Part shown: positions 1 to 8,385 of the stretch, piece after piece
How the letters are laid out: each line of letters opens with the position of its first letter
Numbering within the stretch: the first letter of the stretch is position 1
From: UM-FILTER-40-17 sp032251335
GTDB lineage: Bacteria; Bacteroidota; Bacteroidia; Flavobacteriales; Flavobacteriaceae
Direction of reading: 5' to 3'
DNA: 45,634 nucleotides
NCBI GenBank assembly: GCA_032251335.1
Contig: JAVVDW010000019.1
Span: 1 to 45,634, forward strand
Translations under genes and position numbers: made by a program
Notes under the pieces: generated by a model
What the model saw: the letters and a program-made list of their open reading frames with translations, nothing else
Databases searched by the model: none
What the model was told of the DNA's origin: nothing

Positions 1-1
1 T

Positions 2-241
2 CCGGATCGCGACAACAGTTCGGGGCATTTCCTCAGTGCTGCATCTCCCTATTTTGACCTCGTTCAGAGCCTGCCGTTGGGTTTTATAGAACGCCTGAAC
101 CGACTTTTCCCCCTAAACCGCTACAATACTCGTTTCAGGCAACTTGCTTACCGTTGGGAACGCGTTTTTCCTTTTTTTGTGCAACGCTATTTTGCCCGTA
201 CGCAAACTTTGGTTTTTCAAAATCCGAAAAGTGTGGATTGA
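2..241 (+). CDS. C-terminal end of an unidentified protein (5' truncated)
   Basis: An open frame enters the window at base 2 and runs 79 codons to a TGA at 239-241. Its composition resembles the host-like parts of the neighbouring locus. The visible tail is rich in aromatic and basic residues (for example RYNTRFRQLAYRWERVFPFF) and ends in a hydrophobic strand-like stretch, TQTLVFQNPKSVD. I see no catalytic motif. Position directly before a glycosyltransferase run suggests it is the last part of another polysaccharide gene, perhaps a methyltransferase or transferase, but this is inference from context only. Confidence 0.5.
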   Translation, partial: PDRDNSSGHFLSAASPYFDLVQSLPLGFIERLNRLFPLNRYNTRFRQLAYRWERVFPFFVQRYFARTQTLVFQNPKSVD

Positions 242-303
242 TGTGAACTTTCTGATACGGAACCGGTAAATTGTATGCAAAATTTAAATGAACCCCACAA
301 CCT

Positions 304-475
304 GTCATGCTGAACCCCGCTGTCTTGTCATGCTGAATTTATTTCAGCATCTCATTGTGCAGAGACGAGACCCTGAAACGAGTTCAGGGTGACAGCGCTA
401 GTTGTTTTAGGGTGACAGCTAGGTGTGTTTTAGGATGATAGTTCGGGGCGTTGTTGGGTGATAGTTCGGTTCTAA
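304..475. repeat. cluster of short palindromic intergenic repeats
   Basis: The 266-base gap before the first full gene contains repeated TGTCATGCTGAA-type units. One forms an ATGCTGAA / TTCAGCAT hairpin near 329-352, and a sister unit near 370-393 forms ACCCTGAA / TTCAGGGT. After these come degenerate copies of about 24 bases built around GGGTGACAG and GATAGTTCGG. The same family recurs at 27520-28091. No coding potential is seen. Confidence 0.75.
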
Positions 476-507
476 TTACTTAAATTTACGCCATAAACAC
501 ACTATGC

Positions 508-1491
508 ATGCACAACGACCCACCGCTTGTTTCTATCATCATTCCCACCTTCAACCGCGCGCATCTGATTGGCGAAACGCTAGATTCGGTTTTAGCGCAA
601 ACCTACGCCAACTGGGAGTGTATCATCGTGGATGATGGTTCTACAGATAACACGGATGCTGTGGTACAGGCTTATGTAGAAAAAGACGCTCGGTTTCGAT
701 ATTTTCACCGCCCACCCGAACATTTGCCCGGTGCTAATGGCGCACGGAATTTTGGGTTTAAAATGAGTCGAGGGGGATTTGTGAATTGGTTTGACGACGA
801 TGATGTGATGTTGGAAGATTTTTTACTCAATAAAGTAAATGCAATAAATAAACAAACTGATATAATAATTAATTTCGGCTATTTTGTTGATGATTCCCTG
901 AATGTAATTAGAAAAAACAAAGCAAATGAAAATCAAATTGATAATTTATATAAAACCTATGCACTTTGGGAGTGTGAAATATTTATTTGTTCAGTTTTAT
1001 TTAGAAAAAGCTTTTTAAAGGGAAAGAAATTATTTGATTTGAAGATTTTAAAAGGTCAAGAGGCAGAGTTATTTTCAAGATTGTTTTATGGTTGTATTGA
1101 TAAAAAAAACTTCAATATTATTAATACTTACGATTTTAAATATCGACGACATAATAATACTAAGTCTAGTGATGATGTTATATATTCACAAAAAAAACAA
1201 AGAGGAGTTTTTTATATCTATTCTGAAAATTTAAAAAGAGGTTTGAAAATTAAAGATAAAGAAGTAATCGATCTTTATTATAAAAGGCTTATATCTCAAG
1301 CTTTTAGAGCAATGGAATATGATAATATAGCATTAACAAAAGGAATAAAAAAAGAACTTACTTATATTTTTATGCCTAAGCATAAAAGTTTAGCATACAA
1401 AATCAATATAATTTTAAGTTTGTCAATTTTGATGCGTTTAAATAGTTTTAAAGTGAGAAACTATTTAAAAAACCAAGACATAAAACTCTAA
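508..1491 (+). CDS. GT2 family glycosyltransferase (compositional chimera)
   Basis: A 327-residue inverting glycosyltransferase of family 2 (GT-A fold), expected to transfer a sugar from a nucleotide-sugar donor to a lipid-linked glycan at the inner face of the cytoplasmic membrane. Residues 7-48 carry the classic N-terminal strand and nucleotide-binding loop (VSIIIPTFNR, then IIVDDGSTDNT), and the metal-binding acidic cluster DDDD is at about 96-99. The rest is a poorly conserved acceptor region. The start ATG at 508 immediately precedes the domain. Bases up to about 820 have host-like composition (31 of 60 G/C at 541-600), while the rest is very AT-rich (10 of 60 at 1081-1140), so the conserved domain and the acceptor half probably have different histories. 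Sugar specificity is unknown. Confidence 0.9.
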   Translation: MHNDPPLVSIIIPTFNRAHLIGETLDSVLAQTYANWECIIVDDGSTDNTDAVVQAYVEKDARFRYFHRPPEHLPGANGARNFGFKMSRGGFVNWFDDDDVMLEDFLLNKVNAINKQTDIIINFGYFVDDSLNVIRKNKANENQIDNLYKTYALWECEIFICSVLFRKSFLKGKKLFDLKILKGQEAELFSRLFYGCIDKKNFNIINTYDFKYRRHNNTKSSDDVIYSQKKQRGVFYIYSENLKRGLKIKDKEVIDLYYKRLISQAFRAMEYDNIALTKGIKKELTYIFMPKHKSLAYKINIILSLSILMRLNSFKVRNYLKNQDIKL

Positions 1492-1499
1492 CTAAAAAT

Positions 1500-2273
1500 A
1501 TGATACCAAAAATTATACATTATTGCTGGTTTGGAGACAAGAAATTTAACAAAAGGCAAAAAAAGTGTATCAGAACTTGGAATGAGCATTTGTTCGACTA
1601 TGAGTTTATGTTATGGAATGAGGAAAATATAGATATGAACCACCCTTTTATTACTTTAGCTTATAAACATAAAAAATGGGCTTATATTTCTGATTATGTC
1701 AGGTTGCAAAAATTATATGAATATGGAGGTATTTATTTAGATACCGATATGTATGTTTTAAAATCTTTTAACAAACTTCTTTCAGACTGCTGTTTTTTTG
1801 GTGCACAAGACGATAAGTTAATAGCGGCTGGTATTATTGGTTCAACACAAGGCAATATTTTTATAAAAAATTGCCTAAATCATTATAATGACCCTAATCC
1901 AAAAGAATGGAAACTCAGATTTGCTAATCCAAGAGTGATAACAAGAGTATTTGTTGAAAATGGCGATTACCTACCCGAATTTAATGATTCTTTACAGATA
2001 AATAATGTAAAAATATATTCACCAAAATACTTTTACCCAATGCCGTTTGTTATAGACAAACCATTTGATGAAAATTTTTTAAAATTTGCAGAAAACGAGA
2101 CTTATGCCATTCACTTATGGGATGGTTCCTGGATTGAATATTCTGAATTTCAATTAATAAGAAAAAGGAAGTATATTCAAGCATTGACAAATATTAAATA
2201 TGGCAACTTACATAAAACATACTATTTTAAAAAATTGATAAGTTCTTTTTTAAAATCTTTAAAGGCAACCTAG
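1500..2273 (+). CDS. GT32-like glycosyltransferase with DXD motif
   Basis: A 257-residue protein of the DXD sugar-transferase type (Gly_transf_sug, GT32/Och1-like, common in capsule clusters). It opens with the typical IPKIIHYCWFG segment, has the WAYISDYVRLQKLYEYGG helix, and carries the DTD metal and nucleotide-sugar ligand at residues 81-83 in GGIYLDTDMYVLKS. A late HLWDGSW segment matches the conserved C-terminal His/Trp region of the family. It starts 8 bases after the previous stop and 1 base lies between its stop and the next start, so it is co-transcribed. It is strongly AT-rich throughout. The donor sugar cannot be told from sequence. Confidence 0.88.
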   Translation: MIPKIIHYCWFGDKKFNKRQKKCIRTWNEHLFDYEFMLWNEENIDMNHPFITLAYKHKKWAYISDYVRLQKLYEYGGIYLDTDMYVLKSFNKLLSDCCFFGAQDDKLIAAGIIGSTQGNIFIKNCLNHYNDPNPKEWKLRFANPRVITRVFVENGDYLPEFNDSLQINNVKIYSPKYFYPMPFVIDKPFDENFLKFAENETYAIHLWDGSWIEYSEFQLIRKRKYIQALTNIKYGNLHKTYYFKKLISSFLKSLKAT

Positions 2274-2274
2274 T

Positions 2275-3084
2275 ATGTTTTCAATAGTAATAAGAAACAA
2301 AAACGAATCAAAGGCACTTCAAAGAATATTGCCAATTTTGTACAATCAGTATTCTGATGATTTTGATGAAATTATACTAGTTGACAATTATTCAACTGAT
2401 AATAGTGTTGAAATTGCAAAACAATATCATTGTAGAATTGAATATATTAAAGAATTTACTTATGGCAAAGCCATCAACTTAGGTATATCTTGTGCTAAAA
2501 ATCAATATATATTATTATTAAGTGCTCATTCAGTACCAATTGGTAAGTGTTTTTTTAAAACTGCACTCAAAACTTTTAAAAATGATAAAAATATTGCAGG
2601 ACTCCGTTTTATTAACTCTATTAAAAATTATGAAATTGCTTTAAACAATAACTTTATCACAAAAAATCCTCTTGAAAACGGTTTAATGGCGGCTTGTGCA
2701 ATGGTTAATAAAGAAATATGGCAAAGGTATACATTTGATGAAAAGTTGATGTTTAGTGAAGATAAAGAATGGTCAAAAAGAGTAATAGAGAATAATTATA
2801 AAATCATTCAATTGGCTGAAACTTTTTTTTACTTCGCTGAAAGAAATAACAAAAATCAATTATCAAGATTTATAAATGAAAATACCGCTCAAATTATTTT
2901 AAATAAAACTGAACCAACATCAATTTCAAAAATCATATTTGTATTTATTTATAATATTTTATTTAAAAATCTAAAAAACTATTTTTTGTCAATCCTATAT
3001 GAATTTAAGTTATTTAAAACTAAGCTTATAATAAGGCGTAATGTTTTGAACTATTATATAAACAAACCAAATGATAAGCAATAA
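2275..3084 (+). CDS. GT2 family glycosyltransferase
   Basis: A 269-residue GT-A fold glycosyltransferase. The first strand (FSIVIRNKNES), the IILVDNYSTDNS loop at about 33-44 and the GKAINLGIS helix are those of GT2 enzymes. At the place of the usual DXD it has LLLSAHSVP, a SAH variant seen in some GT2 members, so the metal site is not the textbook one. A later EDKEW segment fits the acidic pair of the acceptor domain. It follows the GT32-like gene by 1 base and shares its low GC, so the two probably arrived together. The C-terminal 60 residues are basic and hydrophobic and may touch the membrane. Confidence 0.85.
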   Translation: MFSIVIRNKNESKALQRILPILYNQYSDDFDEIILVDNYSTDNSVEIAKQYHCRIEYIKEFTYGKAINLGISCAKNQYILLLSAHSVPIGKCFFKTALKTFKNDKNIAGLRFINSIKNYEIALNNNFITKNPLENGLMAACAMVNKEIWQRYTFDEKLMFSEDKEWSKRVIENNYKIIQLAETFFYFAERNNKNQLSRFINENTAQIILNKTEPTSISKIIFVFIYNILFKNLKNYFLSILYEFKLFKTKLIIRRNVLNYYINKPNDKQ

Positions 3085-3174
3085 ACACCAATGTATTTTT
3101 GTTCATAATTAAAAAAAACTAATTGCTGTAAAATTCTTATTTTTCTAATCCATTTGAGCTTTAAAACCCATCCT

Positions 3175-4338
3175 ATGAAAATCCTAATGGTCTCCATGGT
3201 TTCTATCCATTTTACCCGATGGGTAGCGCAACTCAAAGACAGCGGACACGATGTGTACTGGTTTGATCCATTAGACGGAAATTACGAAAACAAGCAGTTA
3301 AACTGGTTGCACTATTGCAAGCGGTGGCGTTTAAGATGGAATTTTCCGGGTAGGTATTTTATCAAAAATAAACTCCCGTGGCTCTACAGGCTTATACAAC
3401 GCATCAATGAACGCCCCATAGACAAAGCCTTTGAAGCCTATTTGCAAGAAGTGCAACCCGACGTGGTGCATAGTTTTGTTTTACAATCCGGAACATTACC
3501 CTTGGTTGAAATAATGCAAAAGCAGACAGAAATGCCTTGGGTTTACTCAGCTTGGGGAAATGATTTATATTTTCGGCAGAAAAACGAAAAGGACTTGAGG
3601 GGCATTCAATATACACTGCCGCATATTGATTTTATGTTTGCCGACTGTAGCAGGGATTATTTTTTAGCAAAACAGTGTGGTTTTCAAGGAGTTTATTTAG
3701 GCACTTTTCCAACAGGAGGAGGTTATGAATTAAATAAATATACTCCTTTTCTGAAAGATTGGAATGTTAGAAAAACTTTTTTAGTTAAAGGCTATCAAGG
3801 TAAATTAGGCAGATGCAACAAAGTTTTAGAGGCCCTCTCACAGCTTCAAAAGGAGCTTCTTGATTTTAACATAGTGGTTTTTGGTGCAAATGATTTAGTA
3901 AAGTATGCAAGTGTATCATTAGGCTTGTCAAACTGGAAAAACTTTACAATTTATGAACAACTTTCCCATAATGAAGTCCTTCGATTAATGGGAGAATCTA
4001 AAATTTACATTGGAAACAGTATTTCTGATGGTATGCCCAATACGATGTTGGAGGCAATTCTTATGGAAGTTTTTCCTATACAGTCCAATCCGGGTGGAGC
4101 TACAGAAGAATTGATAGCTGATGGCGTTAATGGGTTGTTGCTGAAAAATCCTGAAGACGCAAATGATATTGCCGAACAAATCAAGCGTGCGATTCAGGGT
4201 ACTATTTTATTAGAGAATGCGGTCAAACATAATTCCCAACACATAAAACCTTATTTGGAAAGAGAGTACATCCAAAAGCAGGTTTTAGATGCCTATAAAA
4301 CGATAGAAAGAAGTACTAACCAACCTGATGAATGTTAA
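3175..4338 (+). CDS. GT4 family glycosyltransferase (GT-B fold)
   Basis: A retaining glycosyltransferase of family 4, expected to add a sugar to a lipid-linked oligosaccharide in the cytoplasm. The N-terminal Rossmann domain begins MKILMVSMVSIHFTRW, and the C-terminal domain has the nucleotide-sugar binding segment MLEAILMEVFPIQSNPGGA followed by TEELIADGVNGLLL, including the two glutamates of the EX7E-type motif. The frame is open to a TTG at 3154, but I chose the ATG at 3175 because the domain starts there. The last 7 bases overlap the next gene, so translation is coupled. The first third has host-like composition and the remainder is more AT-rich, the same pattern as the gene at 508. Confidence 0.88.
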   Translation: MKILMVSMVSIHFTRWVAQLKDSGHDVYWFDPLDGNYENKQLNWLHYCKRWRLRWNFPGRYFIKNKLPWLYRLIQRINERPIDKAFEAYLQEVQPDVVHSFVLQSGTLPLVEIMQKQTEMPWVYSAWGNDLYFRQKNEKDLRGIQYTLPHIDFMFADCSRDYFLAKQCGFQGVYLGTFPTGGGYELNKYTPFLKDWNVRKTFLVKGYQGKLGRCNKVLEALSQLQKELLDFNIVVFGANDLVKYASVSLGLSNWKNFTIYEQLSHNEVLRLMGESKIYIGNSISDGMPNTMLEAILMEVFPIQSNPGGATEELIADGVNGLLLKNPEDANDIAEQIKRAIQGTILLENAVKHNSQHIKPYLEREYIQKQVLDAYKTIERSTNQPDEC

Positions 4339-5516
4339 CGATTTACCCTCCAAAACTCGATTTGACGGAAGAAGGTGCTTTACTTACTTCTGAGTTTGTC
4401 ATTGAAGAAAAAAAACAAAGTCTTTGGTATTTATTTCCAAGGGAATATAAGGATGATTTAGTAACAGAACGACTTGATGCGTTTGTGGTAGGGCTGTTGT
4501 TTCTCGCCTTAAAAACAGGGAATGATATTTATGTTAAAGGAAGTTTATCTGCTCGACTGCATTACACCATAAATCAATATTTAATTCCGGCTATTTGTTT
4601 AGGAAATCCGAGTTTTAAAAAGATAAAAGTTGAATCTGAAATTTTATCCCATGAGAATTTAAATATTAAAAGATTATCTGCTACTGGTTTATCATGCGGT
4701 GTAGATTCGTTTGCTACTTATATTACTCATTTAGACGAGGAGTCTGAATATAAGATTTCTTATTTTACTTATTTCAATGCCGGGTCTCATGGAGATTTAG
4801 GAGGTGCAAATACAAGGGGCATCTACCATGAACGGCTAAACAGAATAGAAGAATTTGCTAATCACGTTAATATTCCACTTATTACGGTTGACACAAATCT
4901 TAGTGAGCTGTTACAGTTGAATTTCCAACAAACACATAGCTTACGGAATATATCTTGCGTGCTTCACCTTCAGAAAATCTTTGCTCATTACTATTATGCA
5001 TCGGCTTATCGTTTAGATCATTTTAGAATAAACCTTAAGGACACCAGTGATTCAGACATTCTTTATCTTTTTTTATTATCAACAGAATCTACCACCTTTT
5101 TTTCCTCAGTGTCACAATATAGCAGAGTTGAAAGAACCCTTTTAATTGCAAAGTATCCCTTAACCTTTCGTTATCTTGACGTATGTACAAATCCTAGGGA
5201 AACAGATCAATTTATAAATTGTTCTGTATGTTATAAATGCCTGCGTACACAACTTACATTAGATGTAGCAGGTTGCTTGGAAGAATATAAGTGTGTTTTT
5301 GATATTCAAAAGTATAAACGAGTAAAAAAAAGGTATTTGGGTGAATTGCTTTCTAAAAATAATAAATCACCGTTAGATAATGAACTGATTGAGTTTATAA
5401 ATACAGAAAATCCTATTCCAAAATATAAAAGCATACTTTATACTATGAATCACAGGTTTCTAAAAATTAAGAAAGACATAAAAAAGGAAATAAAGAAGTT
5501 GATCTTCAAAAAATAA
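4332..5516 (+). CDS. QueC-like PP-loop ATP pyrophosphatase of unknown role
   Basis: A 394-residue protein whose middle and end resemble 7-cyano-7-deazaguanine synthase (QueC) and other adenine nucleotide alpha-hydrolases. The PP-loop is at 117-126 (ATGLSCGVDS, an SGGxDS variant with Cys in the second place). A zinc-type cysteine set follows: C285, C297, C300 and C303, in the order C-x11-C-x2-C-x2-C seen in QueC-like enzymes. Residues 1-110 form an unrecognised N-terminal region, which makes the protein much longer than QueC (about 220-240). It overlaps the GT4 gene by 7 bases, and an FkbM methyltransferase follows after 6, so it belongs to the polysaccharide operon. By analogy with PP-loop enzymes that activate a carboxylate or oxo group with ATP, it may make an amide, nitrile or similar group on a sugar. 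That is inference. Confidence 0.72.
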   Translation: MLTIYPPKLDLTEEGALLTSEFVIEEKKQSLWYLFPREYKDDLVTERLDAFVVGLLFLALKTGNDIYVKGSLSARLHYTINQYLIPAICLGNPSFKKIKVESEILSHENLNIKRLSATGLSCGVDSFATYITHLDEESEYKISYFTYFNAGSHGDLGGANTRGIYHERLNRIEEFANHVNIPLITVDTNLSELLQLNFQQTHSLRNISCVLHLQKIFAHYYYASAYRLDHFRINLKDTSDSDILYLFLLSTESTTFFSSVSQYSRVERTLLIAKYPLTFRYLDVCTNPRETDQFINCSVCYKCLRTQLTLDVAGCLEEYKCVFDIQKYKRVKKRYLGELLSKNNKSPLDNELIEFINTENPIPKYKSILYTMNHRFLKIKKDIKKEIKKLIFKK

Positions 5517-5522
5517 AATATA

Positions 5523-6350
5523 ATGAAGAATAGAGTCTATAAGCTAATCAAAAGAATCATTGCGAAGTTATATAAGTTAACCAACAATCACATTCTTCAG
5601 CTTTTTCTGATGAATATTACCACAAAACTTTTTTTTTGTAGAGGGAATAGTATAGAATTCGACAAAAAGCACAATTTTTATTGGTTGAAAAATGAAAAAC
5701 AATATTTATTTGCTGTAGATAAACCATACATGAATTTTGATAGGTGCGAAATGGATCAAAAGTTCATGTCTATTTTTTGTTATAAATATACTCCGAAACA
5801 AGGAGATGTTATTTTAAATATTGGAGCAGGAATTGGCTCAGAATTAACTCTTTTAAATCGTCTGGTATCTGATAAAGGTAAGATATTCAATATCGAAGCT
5901 AGTTTAAATTGCTTTAAGAAAATAGATGCTTTATGTAGAATCAACAACTTCAGGAACAATAATAATTTTAATTTAGCCATTACAAACTTTGAAGGAGATC
6001 TTTGGATAGAAGATGAGGAAAACTACCGTATAAACAAAACCAATAGGAAAGCACAGGGGAATAAAGTAAAGGCAACTACTGTTGATTCGTTTATTCTTGT
6101 AAACAGAATAAAAAAAATAGATTTTTTAAAAGTAAACATTGAAGGTGCAGAATTTGAAATGGTCGACGGCATGAAAAACGCAATACATATAATTGACAAT
6201 ATTGCCATCTCTTGTCATGATTTTTTAAACGCAAGAGATGAATGTATTACATTAAAAATAAAAAATTTTTTAACCTCAAATGGTTTTGAGGTATATCAAA
6301 GAACAACCGGCGATCAGGTTTTAGACAGTTGGATATATGGCACAAAATAA
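5523..6350 (+). CDS. FkbM family SAM-dependent methyltransferase
   Basis: A 275-residue class I methyltransferase of the FkbM type, which usually O-methylates sugars or polyketides. The SAM-binding loop is at about 95-106 (GDVILNIGAGIGS), followed by the acidic strand KIFNIEAS. The family hallmark, IDFLKVNIEGAEFEMVDG, spans about 199-216. Residues 1-60 are basic and of unclear fold. It begins 6 bases after the QueC-like gene and overlaps the next gene by 14, so it is part of the same transcript. The strong AT bias matches the imported-looking part of the locus. The likely job is capping or decorating the polysaccharide with a methyl group. Confidence 0.9.
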   Translation: MKNRVYKLIKRIIAKLYKLTNNHILQLFLMNITTKLFFCRGNSIEFDKKHNFYWLKNEKQYLFAVDKPYMNFDRCEMDQKFMSIFCYKYTPKQGDVILNIGAGIGSELTLLNRLVSDKGKIFNIEASLNCFKKIDALCRINNFRNNNNFNLAITNFEGDLWIEDEENYRINKTNRKAQGNKVKATTVDSFILVNRIKKIDFLKVNIEGAEFEMVDGMKNAIHIIDNIAISCHDFLNARDECITLKIKNFLTSNGFEVYQRTTGDQVLDSWIYGTK

Positions 6351-7431
6351 CAATAAAATCACCATCCTCTACGCTTACCGCAACCGCGATGCAGAGCGCG
6401 TGCGCTTGTCGTTGCAGTCCTTGCAGCAGCAAAGCCTAGCGCAACTAGAGGTGGTTTTTGTCGATTACGGTAGCGATGCCGCCTATGCCAGCGCTACCAA
6501 AGCCGTAGTAGAGGGTTTTGACTTTGCCGCTTACTACTACATCGCCCATCCCGGTTTGTTGTGGAACAAAAGCAAAGCCCTTAATTATGGGATTAAGCAA
6601 GCAAAAACCGATTTTGTCTTTATCGCCGATGTGGATATTATTTTCCACCCGCAAACGCTGTCTCTTTTCTGTAAAATTACAGACAATCAAAAAGCATATT
6701 TGTTTAATCTCTCTTATTTAACCCCCAAAGAAACTTATGAAACTATAGAAAAACAACCTTTTGAAGCCTTGAAAGTTAAACATACAGGAAAGGTCAACGG
6801 TATGGTTTTGGTTTCCAAGAAGGCTTTGGAAGAAGTGCAAGGCTTGGATGAATTTTATCATTTTTACGGTTCTGAAGACGTTGATTTGTTTGCGCGGTTG
6901 GAACAATCGGGGCAAAAGCTATCCCATAGAGATGAGCTTTTTTTCAAACATCAATGGCATGTTATATACAACACATATAATGACAGTAAAATCAGCAAAA
7001 CACCTAGGTTGTTCAATGTCAAACGCCTTAACCAACAGCATTATTTTTGGCAGAAGACACAAAAATGCATCCAACCCCGTCTAAAACCAGCCAACACCTA
7101 TTACAAGCCCGATGATTTAGAACGCTTGCAACGTCCATCGGTAGCACTTAAACTCCCCAATATCTTAGCCATAGTCGAGCATTTTCTGGCGGTAGAGTTA
7201 CCCGGTTATTCCGATACAATCATTTCGGTACAATTTTATGAAGACCCGTATTACCGCAGTTTAAAACATAGTATCAAACAGCTTCTAGGCAAGCAAACAC
7301 AGCCCTATTGCTCTATGAAACAGGTCAATGATATGATCTTGCGAAGTATCGTGTTTCACTATCCACACCACAACTACAGCTATACCGTGAGCGATGATTT
7401 GAAAACGCTGCATTGGGTGATTGAGGTGTAA
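6337..7431 (+). CDS. GT2/GT27-type glycosyltransferase (galactosyltransferase-like C domain)
   Basis: A 364-residue GT-A enzyme. The N-terminal domain has ITILYAYRNRD and VVFVDYGS, and the metal-binding DVD is at residues 98-100. Residues about 150-190 (GKVNGMVLVSKKALEEVQGLDE, then FYGSEDVDLFARL) match the galactosyltransferase-type second domain (Glyco_transf_7C) also found in chondroitin-polymerase-like enzymes, with the ED pair that acts near the acceptor. The last 130 residues are not recognised. Its first 14 bases overlap the FkbM gene. The first 300 bases are unusually GC-rich (37 of 60 at 6361-6420) and sit directly against an AT-rich neighbour, a sharp compositional edge. Confidence 0.85.
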   Translation: MAQNNNKITILYAYRNRDAERVRLSLQSLQQQSLAQLEVVFVDYGSDAAYASATKAVVEGFDFAAYYYIAHPGLLWNKSKALNYGIKQAKTDFVFIADVDIIFHPQTLSLFCKITDNQKAYLFNLSYLTPKETYETIEKQPFEALKVKHTGKVNGMVLVSKKALEEVQGLDEFYHFYGSEDVDLFARLEQSGQKLSHRDELFFKHQWHVIYNTYNDSKISKTPRLFNVKRLNQQHYFWQKTQKCIQPRLKPANTYYKPDDLERLQRPSVALKLPNILAIVEHFLAVELPGYSDTIISVQFYEDPYYRSLKHSIKQLLGKQTQPYCSMKQVNDMILRSIVFHYPHHNYSYTVSDDLKTLHWVIEV

Positions 7432-7547
7432 AAGTTTTCAGGTTTGCGATATGGAGCTTCGATGTTGGTTAAAGTTTTTTTGATAGAGTTTTTAACCATA
7501 ACTAAATTTAATTTTGAGCCGGTTGTTAATTGTAGTATCATTGTCTT

Positions 7548-8372
7548 ATGGATTCTAGTAAAAAGCCCATACGCTTGTTTTGGTGGTGCGAGCCTTATTT
7601 TATGCATAAGGACAAGGAGAATTATGGCGATGTATTGGGGAAGTATTTAGTAGAAAAAATCAGTGGCCGACCGGTGCGGTTTGTCAACCCCCGAAAATGG
7701 CATTTTAAGGATTATTTCGCACCTATTTACGCCACAGCCGGAAGTATTTTGGCACACGTCAATAAACATTGTGTGGTTTGGGGTAGTGGTATTATCTTGG
7801 AAAACCAAGTTGTAAAGCCTGCTAAATTCCTTGCCGTAAGAGGCCCTCAAACCCGAAAACGGTTGCTGCTACAAGGGCATCAAGTTCCCAAAGTCTTTGG
7901 CGACCCGGCTTTGTTATTGCCGTTGTATTATAAACCAAAACTCTCAAAAAAAAACAAATTTGGCATCATTCCCCATTATAATGATTTTAAAACCATCAAG
8001 CCTTTTTATGAAAACAAAAAGGAGGTCTTGCTAATCGATTTGATGACCAATGACATTGAAGCCACTACCGATTTGATTCTAAGCTGTGAACGTATCGTGT
8101 CTTCGTCCCTTCACGGTTTGATTGTGGCTCATGCTTATGGCATTCCAGCCGTTTGGACACCTTTTTCTGATAAACCTTTTGGTGACGGTATTAAATTTCA
8201 AGATTATTTTGATTCGGTAGAAATTGAATCTTACAAGCCTGAAATTGTTGATAAAAATCTGAGTTTGCAGATGATTGAAAATTTGTTTCACCAACACCCA
8301 CACACACCGGCAGAAAATACAATAAAGGAATTACAAGATGGACTGATGCGGGTTTGCCCTTTTAAGAGCTGA
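7548..8372 (+). CDS. polysaccharide pyruvyl transferase family protein
   Basis: A 274-residue GT-B-like ketal pyruvyltransferase (CsaB/PssM superfamily) that would move pyruvate from phosphoenolpyruvate onto a glycan sugar, giving an acidic group. Recognisable segments in order are NYGDVLGKYL (24-33), VVWGSGI, FLAVRGPQTR, VFGDPALLLP and near the end SSSLHGLIVAHAYGIPAVW, which is the conserved C-terminal binding segment of the family. The ATG at 7548 directly precedes the domain. A 116-base gap separates it from the preceding transferase, so it may have its own promoter. It ends 13 bases from a convergent gene, which closes the polysaccharide locus. Confidence 0.9.
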   Translation: MDSSKKPIRLFWWCEPYFMHKDKENYGDVLGKYLVEKISGRPVRFVNPRKWHFKDYFAPIYATAGSILAHVNKHCVVWGSGIILENQVVKPAKFLAVRGPQTRKRLLLQGHQVPKVFGDPALLLPLYYKPKLSKKNKFGIIPHYNDFKTIKPFYENKKEVLLIDLMTNDIEATTDLILSCERIVSSSLHGLIVAHAYGIPAVWTPFSDKPFGDGIKFQDYFDSVEIESYKPEIVDKNLSLQMIENLFHQHPHTPAENTIKELQDGLMRVCPFKS

Positions 8373-8385
8373 AATTGGAAGCATT

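Noticed and set aside
4332..5516. assignment as the queuosine enzyme QueC itself
   Set aside because: The protein is much longer than QueC, its PP-loop differs (SCGVDS), and no other deazaguanine genes are nearby while glycan genes flank it.
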